A DNA stretch of 43,201 bases from Roseibium sp. MMSF_3544 (GCF_030732845.1 NZ_JASHKA010000038.1:1-43201); one strand, 5' to 3'; positions 30,867 to 40,411 are shown, counted from the first letter of the stretch. Numbers and translations: made by a program. The notes: generated from the sequence alone by a model not told the origin.

Positions 30867-32117
30867 ATGTCCCGACTGGTTTTAAAATTTGGGGGAACTT
30901 CGGTTGCCGATCTCGATCGCATCCGCAACGTCGCCCGCCATGTCAAACGGGAAGTGGACGCCGGCCATCAGGTCGCCGTGGTGGTTTCGGCCATGGCCGG
31001 CCAGACCAACAAGCTGGTCGATTTCTGCCGCGAGGCGGCGCCGCTTCACGATGCCCGCGAATATGACGCCGTTGTTGCGTCCGGTGAGCAGGTCACATCA
31101 GGCCTGCTTGCGATCGTCCTTCAGGACATGGGCGTAAATGCGCGGTCCTGGCAAGGCTGGCAGGTTCCCATCAAGACCGACGAGAACCACGGAGCGGCAC
31201 GCATTCGGGAGATCGACGGAAGCTTTCTGGTCGAACGGCTCGAACAGGGCCAGGTTGCGGTTATGGCCGGTTTCCAAGGCATTTCGCCCGACAACCGGAT
31301 CGCGACCCTTGGCCGGGGCGGGTCCGATACGAGTGCGGTTGCGGTCGCTGCTGCCATCAAGGCTGACCGATGCGACATTTATACCGACGTTGATGGGGTC
31401 TACACGACGGACCCGCGCATCGTCCCGAAAGCGCAGCGCCTGGAGCGCGTGTCGTTCGAAGAAATGCTGGAAATGGCGTCGCTTGGAGCCAAGGTGCTTC
31501 AGGTCCGCTCGGTCGAAATGGCGATGGTGCATAATGTCAGAACATTCGTGCGATCCAGTTTCGACGACCCCGATGCCCCGCAGGCCGGAGAAAACGGCCT
31601 TCCGATTGGTACTTTAATTTGCGACGAGGACGAACTCGTGGAACAGCAGGTAGTCACCGGCATTGCATATGCCAAGGACGAAGCACAGATCTCAATCCGT
31701 GATGTGGCCGACAAGCCGGGGGTTGCCCAATCCGTATTCGGTCCGCTTGCCGACGCCCACATCAATGTGGACATGATCGTTCAGAACATTTCGCCCGACG
31801 GCAAGACAACCGATATCACCTTCACCGTTCCGGAAAGCGAGTTCGAACGCGCCAGAACGGTGCTTGAAGACAATCGCGAGGAAATTGGTTTCCAGAACCT
31901 GGAAGGCGCGACGGATGTCGTGAAAGTGTCTGTTATCGGGATCGGAATGCGCTCTCATGCCGGTGTCGCGGCGCAGTGTTTCAGCGGTCTTGCTTCCAAG
32001 GGCATCAATATCAGGGCGATCACAACCTCCGAAATCAAAATCTCGGTCCTTATCGATTCTGCCTATGCGGAACTTGCAGTGCGGACTCTGCATTCGCTAT
32101 ACGGGTTGGACGGATAG
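30867..32117 (+). CDS. lysC: Aspartate kinase
   Basis: A 416-residue monofunctional aspartokinase, first step of lysine, threonine and methionine synthesis. The kinase domain starts with LVLKFGGTSVADLDRIRNVA and has VMAGFQGISPDNRIATLGRG and CDIYTDVDGVYTTDPRI. Two ACT domains follow (about 265-340 and 345-410), where lysine and threonine bind for feedback inhibition. A ribosome site (GAGTGG) lies immediately before the ATG, slightly short in spacing. The gene starts a conserved rhizobial series with ptsP, prfA and prmC, and the 69 bases to ptsP contain no clear terminator, so co-transcription is possible. No lysine riboswitch was seen. Confidence 0.96.
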   Translation: MSRLVLKFGGTSVADLDRIRNVARHVKREVDAGHQVAVVVSAMAGQTNKLVDFCREAAPLHDAREYDAVVASGEQVTSGLLAIVLQDMGVNARSWQGWQVPIKTDENHGAARIREIDGSFLVERLEQGQVAVMAGFQGISPDNRIATLGRGGSDTSAVAVAAAIKADRCDIYTDVDGVYTTDPRIVPKAQRLERVSFEEMLEMASLGAKVLQVRSVEMAMVHNVRTFVRSSFDDPDAPQAGENGLPIGTLICDEDELVEQQVVTGIAYAKDEAQISIRDVADKPGVAQSVFGPLADAHINVDMIVQNISPDGKTTDITFTVPESEFERARTVLEDNREEIGFQNLEGATDVVKVSVIGIGMRSHAGVAAQCFSGLASKGINIRAITTSEIKISVLIDSAYAELAVRTLHSLYGLDG

Positions 32118-32186
32118 TTTGTCCGACAGCGGATCTCCCATGTATAAAACGGAGATTCGCCTTAAGCGGAATGAGACGGGGGCGCA

Positions 32187-34454
32187 ATGCGCAGCAACCT
32201 AGCCGGACCGCGCCTTTTGCTCCGCAGGCTCCGCGAAGTCATGGCGGAGCCGATCACGGCGCAAGAGCGACTCGACAAGATCGTTGTGCTGATCGCCTCG
32301 AATGTCGTCGCTGAAGTGTGTTCGGTTTATATCCTGCGCGCTGACGGAGTTCTTGAGCTCTATGCGACCGAAGGTCTGAACCGTGAGGCGGTCCACAACG
32401 CTTCGCTGCGTGTCGGCCAGGGCCTTGTTGGCCTGATCGCTGCCGAGGCCCGGCCGCTGAACCTGCCGAATGCCAGCGCTCACCCGGGCTTTGCCTATCT
32501 CCCGGAAACCGGAGAAGAGGCGTTCAACTCGTTTCTCGGGGTGCCGATCCTGAGGGCAGGGCGCACGCTAGGCGTGCTTGTCGTTCAAAACCAGTCACAT
32601 CGCACCTATCTCGAAGACGAAGTCGAGGCGCTCCAGACAACGGCCATGGTGATCGCCGAGATGGTGGCGGCGGGAGAACTGGAAGCAATTGCGCAGGAGG
32701 CGACCGGCCTGGACCTGTCCCGGCCAATCACCGCTGCCGGCGTCGGGCTGGCCGAAGGCGTGGGCCTGGGGCACGTCGTGCTTCATGAGCCGCGCGTTGT
32801 CGTCACCAATCTCATCGCTGAAGACACTGACCAGGAAACAGCACGCCTTGAAGGCGCCATCAACCGGCTGCGGCTGTCTATCGACGATCTGCTGGCCAGC
32901 GGCGAGATTGCCGCGACAGGCGAACACCGTGAGGTTCTGGAAGCCTATCGCATGTTTGCCTATGACCGCGGCTGGATCCGCAAGATTGAGGACGCGATCA
33001 AGAACGGGCTGACGGCAGAGGCCGCCGTCGAGAAAGTTCAAAGCGACACGCGCGCACGCATGCTGCGCCAGACAGACCCTTATCTGCGTGAACGTCTGCA
33101 TGATCTGGACGACCTGGCGCATCGACTGATCCGGGAACTCATGGGCCGTGAGCACGGGCCGGGAATGGATGAACTGCCGCAGGATGCCATCATCATCGGC
33201 AGGAACATGGGGGCCGCAGAGCTTCTCGATTACGGACGCGACCGGATCCGCGGGTTGGTTCTGGAAGAAGGCGGACCGACAAGCCACGTTACCATCGTTG
33301 CCCGGGCGCTCGGCATTCCAACGGTCGGTCTCGTTGACGACATTGTGAGCCTGGCCGACGGCGGCGATGCGATCATCGTGGACGGCGACACCGGCGAGGT
33401 CCACCTGCGCCCGGCAGCCGATCTTGAAAACGCCTATGCGGAAAAGGTTAGGTTCCGGGCACGCCGGCAGGCGCAGTACCGGCGATTGCGCAACAAACCA
33501 TCGGTTACGAAGGACGGTGTCGAGTTCTCGCTGCAGATGAACGCGGGCCTTTTGATCGATCTGCCGCATCTGGAAGAATCGGGTGCGGCAGGCGTTGGTC
33601 TTTTCAGGACCGAACTCCAATTCATGGTGGCCTCGTCCTTCCCGCGCATGCGTGAGCAGCAGGCGCAATACAGCCAGATCCTCGATGCGGCGGACGGCAA
33701 GCCGGTGACATTCCGGTCGCTCGATATCGGTGGCGACAAGGTGCTGCCTTATCTGCGCTCCATCCAGGAAGAAAATCCTGCCATGGGCTGGCGGGCGCTT
33801 AGGCTCGGTCTCGACAGGCCCGGTCTTTTGCGCACGCAGATCCGGGCGCTGCTTCATGCAGCCGCCGGGCGCGATCTCAAGCTCATGTTCCCCATGGTGG
33901 CCGCGGTCGACGAGTTCCTGAACGCCCGGGCACTTGTCGACAAGGAGATCAAGCACCTGCGCCGTCACGGTCATGCGGTGCCGGAAAATGTCCGGCTGGG
34001 TGTCATGATCGAAGTGCCGTCACTGCTGTTCCAGCTGGACGAATTGATGACCTATGTCGACTTCGTCTCCGTCGGCTCGAACGACCTGTTTCAGTTCTTC
34101 TGTGCCGTGGATCGGGGCAACACCCGGGTCGCGGAGCGTTTCGACACGTTGAGCGTTGGCTTCCTGAGAGCCTTGAAATCCATCGTCGACGCTGCAAATA
34201 AGGCTCATGTGCCTGTGACCTTGTGCGGTGAACTGGCCGGGCGGCCCCTGGAAGCGATGGCGTTGGTCGGTCTCGGCTATCGGGATCTGTCCATGTCGCC
34301 GGCCTCTCTTGGTCCGGTGAAAGCCATGTTGCGGACACTCGATGCGGGGCGCCTGTCGGCAAGACTGCTGCCCAGGCTGGATCCTGGCCATGACGACAAC
34401 AATATCCGGGATGTGCTGAAGCGCTTTGCTGCTGAAACCGATGTTGCCTTGTAG
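32187..34454 (+). CDS. ptsP: Phosphoenolpyruvate-protein phosphotransferase PtsP (EI-Ntr)
   Basis: A 755-residue enzyme I of the nitrogen-related PTS. Residues ~20-165 are a GAF sensory domain, which in PtsP binds glutamine and modulates activity. The PEP-utilising N-terminal domain follows (GVGLAEGVGLGHVVLHEP), then the swivelling domain with the phospho-accepting His367 in GGPTSHVTIVARALGIP. The C-terminal barrel carries GLFRTELQFM, VSVGSNDLFQFF and the active Cys in TLCGELAGRP. It passes phosphate from PEP to NPr and then EIIA-Ntr, linking nitrogen, potassium and carbon status. GGGGG lies before the ATG. The linkage lysC-ptsP-prfA is conserved. Confidence 0.96.
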   Translation: MRSNLAGPRLLLRRLREVMAEPITAQERLDKIVVLIASNVVAEVCSVYILRADGVLELYATEGLNREAVHNASLRVGQGLVGLIAAEARPLNLPNASAHPGFAYLPETGEEAFNSFLGVPILRAGRTLGVLVVQNQSHRTYLEDEVEALQTTAMVIAEMVAAGELEAIAQEATGLDLSRPITAAGVGLAEGVGLGHVVLHEPRVVVTNLIAEDTDQETARLEGAINRLRLSIDDLLASGEIAATGEHREVLEAYRMFAYDRGWIRKIEDAIKNGLTAEAAVEKVQSDTRARMLRQTDPYLRERLHDLDDLAHRLIRELMGREHGPGMDELPQDAIIIGRNMGAAELLDYGRDRIRGLVLEEGGPTSHVTIVARALGIPTVGLVDDIVSLADGGDAIIVDGDTGEVHLRPAADLENAYAEKVRFRARRQAQYRRLRNKPSVTKDGVEFSLQMNAGLLIDLPHLEESGAAGVGLFRTELQFMVASSFPRMREQQAQYSQILDAADGKPVTFRSLDIGGDKVLPYLRSIQEENPAMGWRALRLGLDRPGLLRTQIRALLHAAAGRDLKLMFPMVAAVDEFLNARALVDKEIKHLRRHGHAVPENVRLGVMIEVPSLLFQLDELMTYVDFVSVGSNDLFQFFCAVDRGNTRVAERFDTLSVGFLRALKSIVDAANKAHVPVTLCGELAGRPLEAMALVGLGYRDLSMSPASLGPVKAMLRTLDAGRLSARLLPRLDPGHDDNNIRDVLKRFAAETDVAL

Positions 34455-34514
34455 CTGCAACCGGTAAAACCTGGCCATTTATGCCCCCGACCAGACCTGG
34501 GAGAACTTGCGCGT

Positions 34515-35588
34515 ATGCTGGCGCGTCAAAAACTGGATAACCTGCTCGACCGCTTTGCCGAGATCGAACACCTCATGTCGGCCGGTCCCGAGCCCGCCGC
34601 CTATGTGAAGCTTTCGCGCGAATATGCCGGTCTTGAGCCGCTCGTCACCAAGATTCGCGCCCTTATCAAGGCCGAACAGGACCTGGAAGGCGCGCAAGCT
34701 CTGCTTTCGGACCCGGAAACCGACGCGGAAATGCGGGAGCTTGCGGAGTTGGAGCGCGACGAGTTGAGCGAGAGCGTCGAACAGCTTTCGCAGGACGTGC
34801 GGATCGGCCTTCTGCCCAAGGACGAAGCCGATGCCAACGATGCGATCCTGGAAGTGAGAGCCGGCACGGGCGGTGACGAGGCTGCCCTTTTCGCAGGGGA
34901 CCTGTTTCGTATGTACCAGCGCTATGCGGAGCTGCAGGGCTGGAAAGTGGAAGTGCTGTCGGCACATGAGGGAGAAGTCGGTGGCTTCAAGGAAGTCATT
35001 GCATCTGTTTCCGGTGAAAACGTGTTTGCCCGGCTCAAGTTCGAATCGGGCGTACATCGTGTGCAGCGTGTTCCGGCAACGGAGTCCGGGGGGCGGATCC
35101 ATACGTCTGCTGCAACGGTTGCGGTCCTGCCGCAAGCGGAGGATGTCGACATCGATGTCCAGGAAAGCGATCTTCGCATCGATACATTCCGCGCGTCCGG
35201 CGCCGGCGGCCAGCACGTGAACACCACCGATTCCGCGGTTCGGATCACACACGTTCCAACGGGCATTGTCGTTGCCGTTCAGGACGAGCGCTCACAGCAC
35301 AAGAACAAGGCCAGGGCCATGCAATTGTTGCGGGCCCGGATCTATGACGAAGAACGCGAACGGGCTGCGAGTGAGCGCACGGAAGCGCGGCGTCTGCAGG
35401 TCGGATCGGGAGACCGGTCCGAGCGGATACGCACCTACAACTTTCCCCAGGGACGCGTGACCGACCACCGGATCGGATTGACGCTCTACAAGCTTGAACA
35501 GATCATCGCCGGTGATGGTCTCGGCGAGGTCATTGAAGCGCTGATCGTGGATCACCAGGCCAATCTGCTTGCTTCGGAAGACGCCTGA
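34515..35588 (+). CDS. prfA: Peptide chain release factor 1
   Basis: A 357-residue RF1, which reads UAA and UAG stop codons. The codon-recognition PxT motif is in RVPATESGGRIHTSAATV, and the catalytic GGQ is at residues 231-233 in RASGAGGQHVNTTDSAVR; its Gln is the methylation target of PrmC, encoded two bases downstream. The ATG has GGGAGAA at proper spacing. Length is normal and no frameshift is present. Confidence 0.97.
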   Translation: MLARQKLDNLLDRFAEIEHLMSAGPEPAAYVKLSREYAGLEPLVTKIRALIKAEQDLEGAQALLSDPETDAEMRELAELERDELSESVEQLSQDVRIGLLPKDEADANDAILEVRAGTGGDEAALFAGDLFRMYQRYAELQGWKVEVLSAHEGEVGGFKEVIASVSGENVFARLKFESGVHRVQRVPATESGGRIHTSAATVAVLPQAEDVDIDVQESDLRIDTFRASGAGGQHVNTTDSAVRITHVPTGIVVAVQDERSQHKNKARAMQLLRARIYDEERERAASERTEARRLQVGSGDRSERIRTYNFPQGRVTDHRIGLTLYKLEQIIAGDGLGEVIEALIVDHQANLLASEDA

Positions 35589-35590
35589 CG

Positions 35591-36445
35591 ATGCAGGCCG
35601 GGCAGATCTACCGGACTGTGCGGGACCGGTTCCGGGCCGCCGGACTGTCGTCAGCCGACATGGATGCCAGACTGCTGGTCGGGTCCGTTCTGAAAATGAG
35701 CCTGTCCGATCTTGTTCTCAACGACAGCCTGTTGATTGCCGGAGAGGTCATTCAGGAGATCCAGGACAAGGCAAGTCTTCGTCTAGATGGTATGCCTGTC
35801 GGACGGATCCTTGGCGAGCGGGAGTTCTACGGCCGTCGCTTCCGGTTGAACGAGGCGACCCTTGAACCGCGGCCCGATACGGAGATTCTCGTCGATGCAG
35901 TGCTTGAACGATCGTCCGCAGACCGACCGCTCCTGATCTGCGATGTCGGCACCGGATCTGGCGCAATCGCGGTCAGCCTTTTGGCCGAACACGAACAGTG
36001 CAGTGTGATCGCGATCGACCTTGCAGAGGACGCACTTGCCTGTACATGCGCGAACGCAAGACAGCACGGCGTGGGAGACAGGTTGTTTCCGCTTTGCGCG
36101 AACTATCTCACCACGCTTGCCACCGGCGATGAAGTCAGTCTTGACTGGATCGTCAGCAACCCGCCTTACATTCGCACCGAAGTGCTTTCAAAGCTTGAAC
36201 CGGAAGTGATCCAGCACGACCCGATGCTTGCTCTTGACGGTGGTGAAAGCGGTCTTGAGGCCTTTGTCAGTATTGTTACGGATGCGGCGATTCTGCTGGC
36301 TTCAGGCGGGCGAATCGCTCTCGAAATCGGTTATGATCAGGCTGAGGATGTTGAAAAACAGTTGCGTCTTCATGGCTTTGGAGCGATTGAAATCATTAAG
36401 GATCTTGCCGGTAACGACCGTGTCGTTGTGGCGCGGAAGCAATAA
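35591..36445 (+). CDS. prmC: Release factor glutamine N5-methyltransferase
   Basis: A 284-residue PrmC/HemK. The N-terminal helical domain (~1-80) recognises the release factor, and the methyltransferase domain has ICDVGTGSGAIAVSLL for SAM and the glutamine-binding NPPY at residues 190-193 (WIVSNPPYIRTE). It methylates the GGQ glutamine of RF1 and RF2, needed for efficient termination. It starts two bases after the prfA stop, so the two genes are coupled. There is no obvious terminator immediately after. Confidence 0.95.
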   Translation: MQAGQIYRTVRDRFRAAGLSSADMDARLLVGSVLKMSLSDLVLNDSLLIAGEVIQEIQDKASLRLDGMPVGRILGEREFYGRRFRLNEATLEPRPDTEILVDAVLERSSADRPLLICDVGTGSGAIAVSLLAEHEQCSVIAIDLAEDALACTCANARQHGVGDRLFPLCANYLTTLATGDEVSLDWIVSNPPYIRTEVLSKLEPEVIQHDPMLALDGGESGLEAFVSIVTDAAILLASGGRIALEIGYDQAEDVEKQLRLHGFGAIEIIKDLAGNDRVVVARKQ

Positions 36446-36650
36446 TTTGACTGTTTTGATCCAATCGCGAAAAAGCACTTGGAAATCGCAACGGAAACGG
36501 TTAGGTTCGACTTGCCGAGACCGGAGATGTTATCAGCGTTTAGCGGGGCATACGCATCCGGCAGCGTGGGAACGAGCGCACTTTCAGCGTGAAGGACGTC
36601 GCTGCAGATCGGGGTTTCCGTTGTTTCGGACTGTCGAAGAGAAAGACGAG

Positions 36651-36783
36651 AGCGCTGGCCATTGGCCTTTTAAGCGCTGCGTGTGTTTTCAATGACAGCC
36701 GCTAACCAACAGTGTTGGTTTCGGTGAGTATTTCGTATCGGTTTTAGGCAATTCCGATGTTGGGTCAGCGGTCAGCTGACCGC
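36651..36783 (+). promoter_or_regulatory. Series of three inverted repeats before the DUF4167 gene
   Basis: Within 160 bases before the start codon are: AGCGCTGGCC (36651-36660) facing GGCC and AGCGCT (36664-36678); AACCAAC (36704-36710) and GTTGGTT (36714-36720) around a 3-base loop; and a perfect 16-base palindrome GCGGTCAGCTGACCGC (36768-36783) ending 24 bases before the ATG. The rest of the 362-base gap holds no gene that I can support. Confidence 0.5.
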
Positions 36784-36807
36784 CGTTCCGCAAGAGAAAA
36801 CGGCAGG

Positions 36808-37524
36808 ATGAGACCAGGAAATCAAAGCAACAAGCGCATGCGAGGTCGGGGCCGCAAGGGTCCCAATCCGTTAACCCGGACTTACGAATCAAACGGTCCA
36901 GATGTGAAAATCCGCGGTACTGCGATGCATATTGCGGAGAAGTATCAGCAGCTTGCACGAGATGCTCAGGCATCCGGCGACCGAGTGATGTTCGAGAACT
37001 ACAACCAGCATGCGGAGCATTATCTTCGCATCGTTGCCGCCGCGCAGCCGCAACAGCAGCCATCGGCACAACCGCATGGCCGCAACGAGGCGGAAGAGAC
37101 TGCCGATGCAGCCGCCGCCAACGGTGCGGCACCGGTCAACGGCAGCGAGCGGCCGGCACCCGATCGCTCGGTGCCGGATGCAGAGGTTGTCGATGCCAAC
37201 AGCCCGCAGCCCTTCATCGAAGACATGCCGGTGATCGATCAGGAAGGTCAGGTCAACGGGTCTGCACAGCAAGCCGATGGGGATGAGACCGGCGGGGAGG
37301 AAAAACCCCGGCGTCGGTCGCGGACACCCAGAACACGTGCTCCCCGGCGTGCCACTTCGGAGGCTTCGACCACCGATTCAGGCGAAGCTGTTCCGGAGGC
37401 GGATGCTACGCCTGCAGATGGCAGTGGCGACGAAGAGGCCAAGCCTCGCCGAAGGTCCACCAGGACCCGCCGGGCAAAGACATCCGAGGACACCCCGGCA
37501 GAGGCAGCAGCAGCTACCGAATAA
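36808..37524 (+). CDS. DUF4167 basic, low-complexity protein
   Basis: A 238-residue protein with a strongly conserved N-terminal block (DUF4167, ~1-75): RPGNQSNKRMRGRGRKGPNP, then ESNGPDVKIRGTAMHIAEKYQQLARDAQASGDRVMFENY and QHAEHYLRI. The start resembles RNA-binding basic patches with Arg-Gly repeats. The rest is low complexity, first Gln/Pro/Ala-rich, then acidic, and ending with two similar basic units (KPRRRSRTPRTRAPRR and KPRRRSTRTRRAKT). Function is unknown in the family, which is largely restricted to rhizobia and relatives. The ATG at 36808 is supported by the conserved start; a longer frame adds 17 unconserved residues crossing the palindrome. It lies between prmC and clpB, as in other rhizobia, and is followed by a strong terminator. 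Confidence 0.88.
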   Translation: MRPGNQSNKRMRGRGRKGPNPLTRTYESNGPDVKIRGTAMHIAEKYQQLARDAQASGDRVMFENYNQHAEHYLRIVAAAQPQQQPSAQPHGRNEAEETADAAAANGAAPVNGSERPAPDRSVPDAEVVDANSPQPFIEDMPVIDQEGQVNGSAQQADGDETGGEEKPRRRSRTPRTRAPRRATSEASTTDSGEAVPEADATPADGSGDEEAKPRRRSTRTRRAKTSEDTPAEAAAATE

Positions 37525-37549
37525 GCGTTTCCGGAGCGTTGGAACTTAG

Positions 37550-37582
37550 AAAAAACGGCGTCCTGACGGGCGCCGTTTTTTT
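37550..37582 (+). terminator. Intrinsic terminator after the DUF4167 gene
   Basis: AAAAAACGGCG (37550-37560) pairs with CGCCGTTTTTT (37571-37581) around a ten-base loop, with T's continuing. The A-run makes it work in both directions. Confidence 0.9.
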
Positions 37583-37607
37583 CGTTGTCGGTTTTCGGCG
37601 ACAGGGC

Positions 37608-37637
37608 CTTTTGTGATGAAAATGCAACACTATATTA
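37608..37637 (+). promoter_or_regulatory. Possible heat-shock (RpoH-like) promoter of clpB
   Basis: CTTTTG at 37608-37613 and CTATATT at 37630-37636 are separated by 16 bases, resembling the CTTG / CTATAT arrangement of alphaproteobacterial heat-shock promoters. It lies ~100 bases before the clpB start, as expected for a chaperone gene, but the -35 match is partial. Confidence 0.35.
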
Positions 37638-37739
37638 GGAGGGCAGTTTTCAAAAGACTGTACGGATGCCCGCATGAGGGGTCCGTATCCAACGACGTTC
37701 CCCACGCTTCGGGTGGTGCGAACGGGTAGGAGGTACCTA

Positions 37740-40337
37740 ATGAACTTTGAAAAATACACTGAGCGCGCCCGCGGCTTTATTCAGTCCGCTCAGACCTTTG
37801 CGCTTGGGCGGGGGCACCAGCAATTTGCGCCCGAACATGTTCTGAAAGTGCTGCTGGACGATCCGGAAGGCATGGCCAGCGGCCTCATCGACCGGGCCGG
37901 CGGTCAGGCCAAGGCGCTGAAAGGCGATCTTGAGGGCGTACTCGACAAGATGCCGAAAGTGTCCGGCGGTTCCGGTCAGCTTTACATGGCCCAGGGAACA
38001 GCACGTCTGTTCGAACAGGCAGAAAAGATCGCGGAAAAGGCCGGAGACAGTTTCGTCACGGTCGAGCGGTTGTTGCTCGCCCTGGCTATGGATGGCGAGA
38101 GTGAAGCCGGCAAGCTGCTGAAGCGCCATGGTGTCACGCCGACCGGGCTCAACGAGGCGATCAATCAGCTTCGGCAGGGCCGTACGGCGGACAGTGCGAC
38201 CGCTGAAAATCAGTATGAGGCCCTCAAAAAATATGCGCGCGACCTGACCGAAGTTGCGCGTGACGGCAAGCTTGACCCTGTCATCGGGCGCGACGAGGAA
38301 ATTCGGCGCACCATCCAGGTGCTGTCCCGCAGAACCAAGAACAATCCGGTTCTGATTGGTGAGCCGGGCGTCGGCAAGACCGCGATCGCGGAAGGCCTGG
38401 CGCTCAGGATCGTCAACGGCGACGTGCCTGAGTCCTTGAAGGACAAGCAGCTGCTTGCACTTGATATGGGCGCGTTGATTGCGGGAGCGAAATACCGAGG
38501 CGAGTTTGAAGAGCGGCTCAAGTCGGTTTTGTCCGAAGTCGAGGCCGCTGCCGGCGGGATCATCCTGTTCATCGACGAAATGCACACGCTGGTCGGTGCA
38601 GGCAAGGCAGACGGGGCAATGGATGCCTCCAACCTTCTGAAACCCGCACTTGCGCGCGGCGAGCTGCACTGTGTCGGGGCGACGACCCTCGACGAATACC
38701 GCAAGCATGTGGAAAAGGACGCGGCGCTTGCCCGGCGGTTCCAGCCGGTGTTCGTCACCGAGCCGACTGTCGAGGACACGGTATCGATCCTGCGCGGCAT
38801 CAAGGAAAAATACGAGCTGCACCACGGTGTGCGCATCACGGACTCTGCGATTGTTTCGGCGGCTAATCTTTCCAACCGCTACATCACGGACCGGTTTCTG
38901 CCGGACAAGGCCATCGATCTCGTCGATGAGGCCGCAAGCCGGTTGCGCATGCAGGTCGATTCCAAACCGGAAGAGCTGGATGAGCTCGACCGGCGCATCA
39001 TTCAGCTCAAGATCGAGCGCGAAGCGCTGAAGGTCGAGAGCGATGAAGCGTCCCGCGACCGGCTTGGCAAGCTTGAACAGGAACTGACCAATCTGGAAGA
39101 GCAGTCCCAGGCGTTGACCAACCGATGGCTCGGCGAAAAGGAAAAGCTCAATCTTGAACAGAAGATCAAGGAGCAGCTGGAACAGGCGCGGATCGATCTG
39201 GAAATCGCACAGCGGCAGGGCGATCTCGCCAAAGCGGGTGAGCTGGCCTATGGCGTCATTCCGGACCTGGAACGCAATCTGACGGAGGCGGAAACGTCGG
39301 AAGACAAGGACGCCATGGTCGACGAGGCCGTAACACCGTCGCACATTGCCCAGGTCGTCTCGAAATGGACCGGCATTCCGGTTGACAAGATGCTCGAGGG
39401 CGAGCGGGAAAAGTTGTTGCGCATGGAAGATGTTCTTGCCGAGCGCGTCATCGGCCAGGCGGAAGCCATCCATGCCGTCTCGACCGCCGTGCGGCGGTCA
39501 AGAGCCGGACTTCAGGATCCCAATCGTCCCATCGGCTCGTTCATGTTCCTGGGTCCGACCGGCGTCGGCAAGACGGAGCTGACCAAAGCGCTGGCGAGTT
39601 TCCTGTTTGATGACGACAGCGCAATGGTTCGGATCGATATGTCCGAATACATGGAGAAGCATTCCGTTGCCCGGTTGATTGGCGCACCTCCCGGCTATGT
39701 CGGCTACGAGGAGGGCGGAGCCCTGACGGAAGCCGTCCGGCGCCGGCCCTACCAGGTCATCCTGTTTGACGAGATCGAAAAGGCGCACGGCGATGTCTTC
39801 AACGTGTTGCTTCAGGTCCTCGACGACGGTCGGTTGACCGACGGCCAGGGGCGTACGGTTGATTTCCGGAATACGCTGATCATCATGACGTCCAATCTCG
39901 GGGCGGAATATCTGGTCAACCAGCCGGAAGGGCAGGACAGTGACGCGGTGCGCGACGAAGTGATGGCGGCGGTGCGCGGGCATTTCCGTCCGGAGTTTCT
40001 GAACCGGCTCGACGAGATCGTCCTGTTCCATCGTCTGCAACGCTCGCAGATGGGCGATATCGTCAAGATCCAGCTCCAACGGCTGCGGACGCTGTTGGTC
40101 GACAGGAAGATCACGCTGAACCTGGACGACAGCGCGCTTGGCTGGCTTGCGCAGAAGGGCTACGACCCGGCTTACGGAGCCCGGCCGCTGAAGCGTGTCA
40201 TTCAGAAGGATGTTCAGGATCCGCTTGCCGAAAAACTGCTGGCCGGCGACATTCTGGACGGACAGACCGTCAATGTCTCGGCCGGTGGCGACCGTCTGAT
40301 CTTTCAGGTGGCCGGATCGGAAAGCGCTGCAGCCTAA
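37740..40337 (+). CDS. clpB: ATP-dependent disaggregase ClpB
   Basis: An 865-residue ClpB, which with DnaK rescues aggregated proteins. The N-terminal Clp repeat domain (~1-145, starting MNFEKYTERARGFIQSAQ) is followed by the first AAA+ module with Walker A GEPGVGKT at ~207, the coiled-coil middle domain (~400-520) with many Glu/Lys/Gln heptads, and the second AAA+ module with GPTGVGKTE at ~604 and DEIEKAHGDVFNVLLQVLDDGRLTDGQG. The C-terminal domain ends GARPLKRVIQKDVQDPLAE. AGGAGG stands at ideal spacing before the ATG at 37740; an in-frame ATG upstream is not needed. It has no ClpP-binding IGF loop signature visible, consistent with ClpB rather than ClpA. Confidence 0.97.
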   Translation: MNFEKYTERARGFIQSAQTFALGRGHQQFAPEHVLKVLLDDPEGMASGLIDRAGGQAKALKGDLEGVLDKMPKVSGGSGQLYMAQGTARLFEQAEKIAEKAGDSFVTVERLLLALAMDGESEAGKLLKRHGVTPTGLNEAINQLRQGRTADSATAENQYEALKKYARDLTEVARDGKLDPVIGRDEEIRRTIQVLSRRTKNNPVLIGEPGVGKTAIAEGLALRIVNGDVPESLKDKQLLALDMGALIAGAKYRGEFEERLKSVLSEVEAAAGGIILFIDEMHTLVGAGKADGAMDASNLLKPALARGELHCVGATTLDEYRKHVEKDAALARRFQPVFVTEPTVEDTVSILRGIKEKYELHHGVRITDSAIVSAANLSNRYITDRFLPDKAIDLVDEAASRLRMQVDSKPEELDELDRRIIQLKIEREALKVESDEASRDRLGKLEQELTNLEEQSQALTNRWLGEKEKLNLEQKIKEQLEQARIDLEIAQRQGDLAKAGELAYGVIPDLERNLTEAETSEDKDAMVDEAVTPSHIAQVVSKWTGIPVDKMLEGEREKLLRMEDVLAERVIGQAEAIHAVSTAVRRSRAGLQDPNRPIGSFMFLGPTGVGKTELTKALASFLFDDDSAMVRIDMSEYMEKHSVARLIGAPPGYVGYEEGGALTEAVRRRPYQVILFDEIEKAHGDVFNVLLQVLDDGRLTDGQGRTVDFRNTLIIMTSNLGAEYLVNQPEGQDSDAVRDEVMAAVRGHFRPEFLNRLDEIVLFHRLQRSQMGDIVKIQLQRLRTLLVDRKITLNLDDSALGWLAQKGYDPAYGARPLKRVIQKDVQDPLAEKLLAGDILDGQTVNVSAGGDRLIFQVAGSESAAA

Positions 40338-40361
40338 GCTGCACGATCAGAGGATCAAAAC

Positions 40362-40402
40362 AAAAAGCCCGCGGGAAAACGTCCCGCGGGCTTTTCTTTT
40401 TT
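40362..40402. terminator. Bidirectional terminator between clpB and the M23 gene
   Basis: AAAAAGCCCGCGGG (40362-40375) pairs with CCCGCGGGCTTTT around AAAACGT and is followed by TCTTTTTT. A-runs on the left and T-runs on the right let it end both convergent transcripts. Confidence 0.92.
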
Positions 40403-40411
40403 GAAGAGATG

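Noticed and set aside
37737..39473. Long antisense open frame opposite clpB
   Set aside because: Shadow of clpB; no ribosome site or family resemblance.
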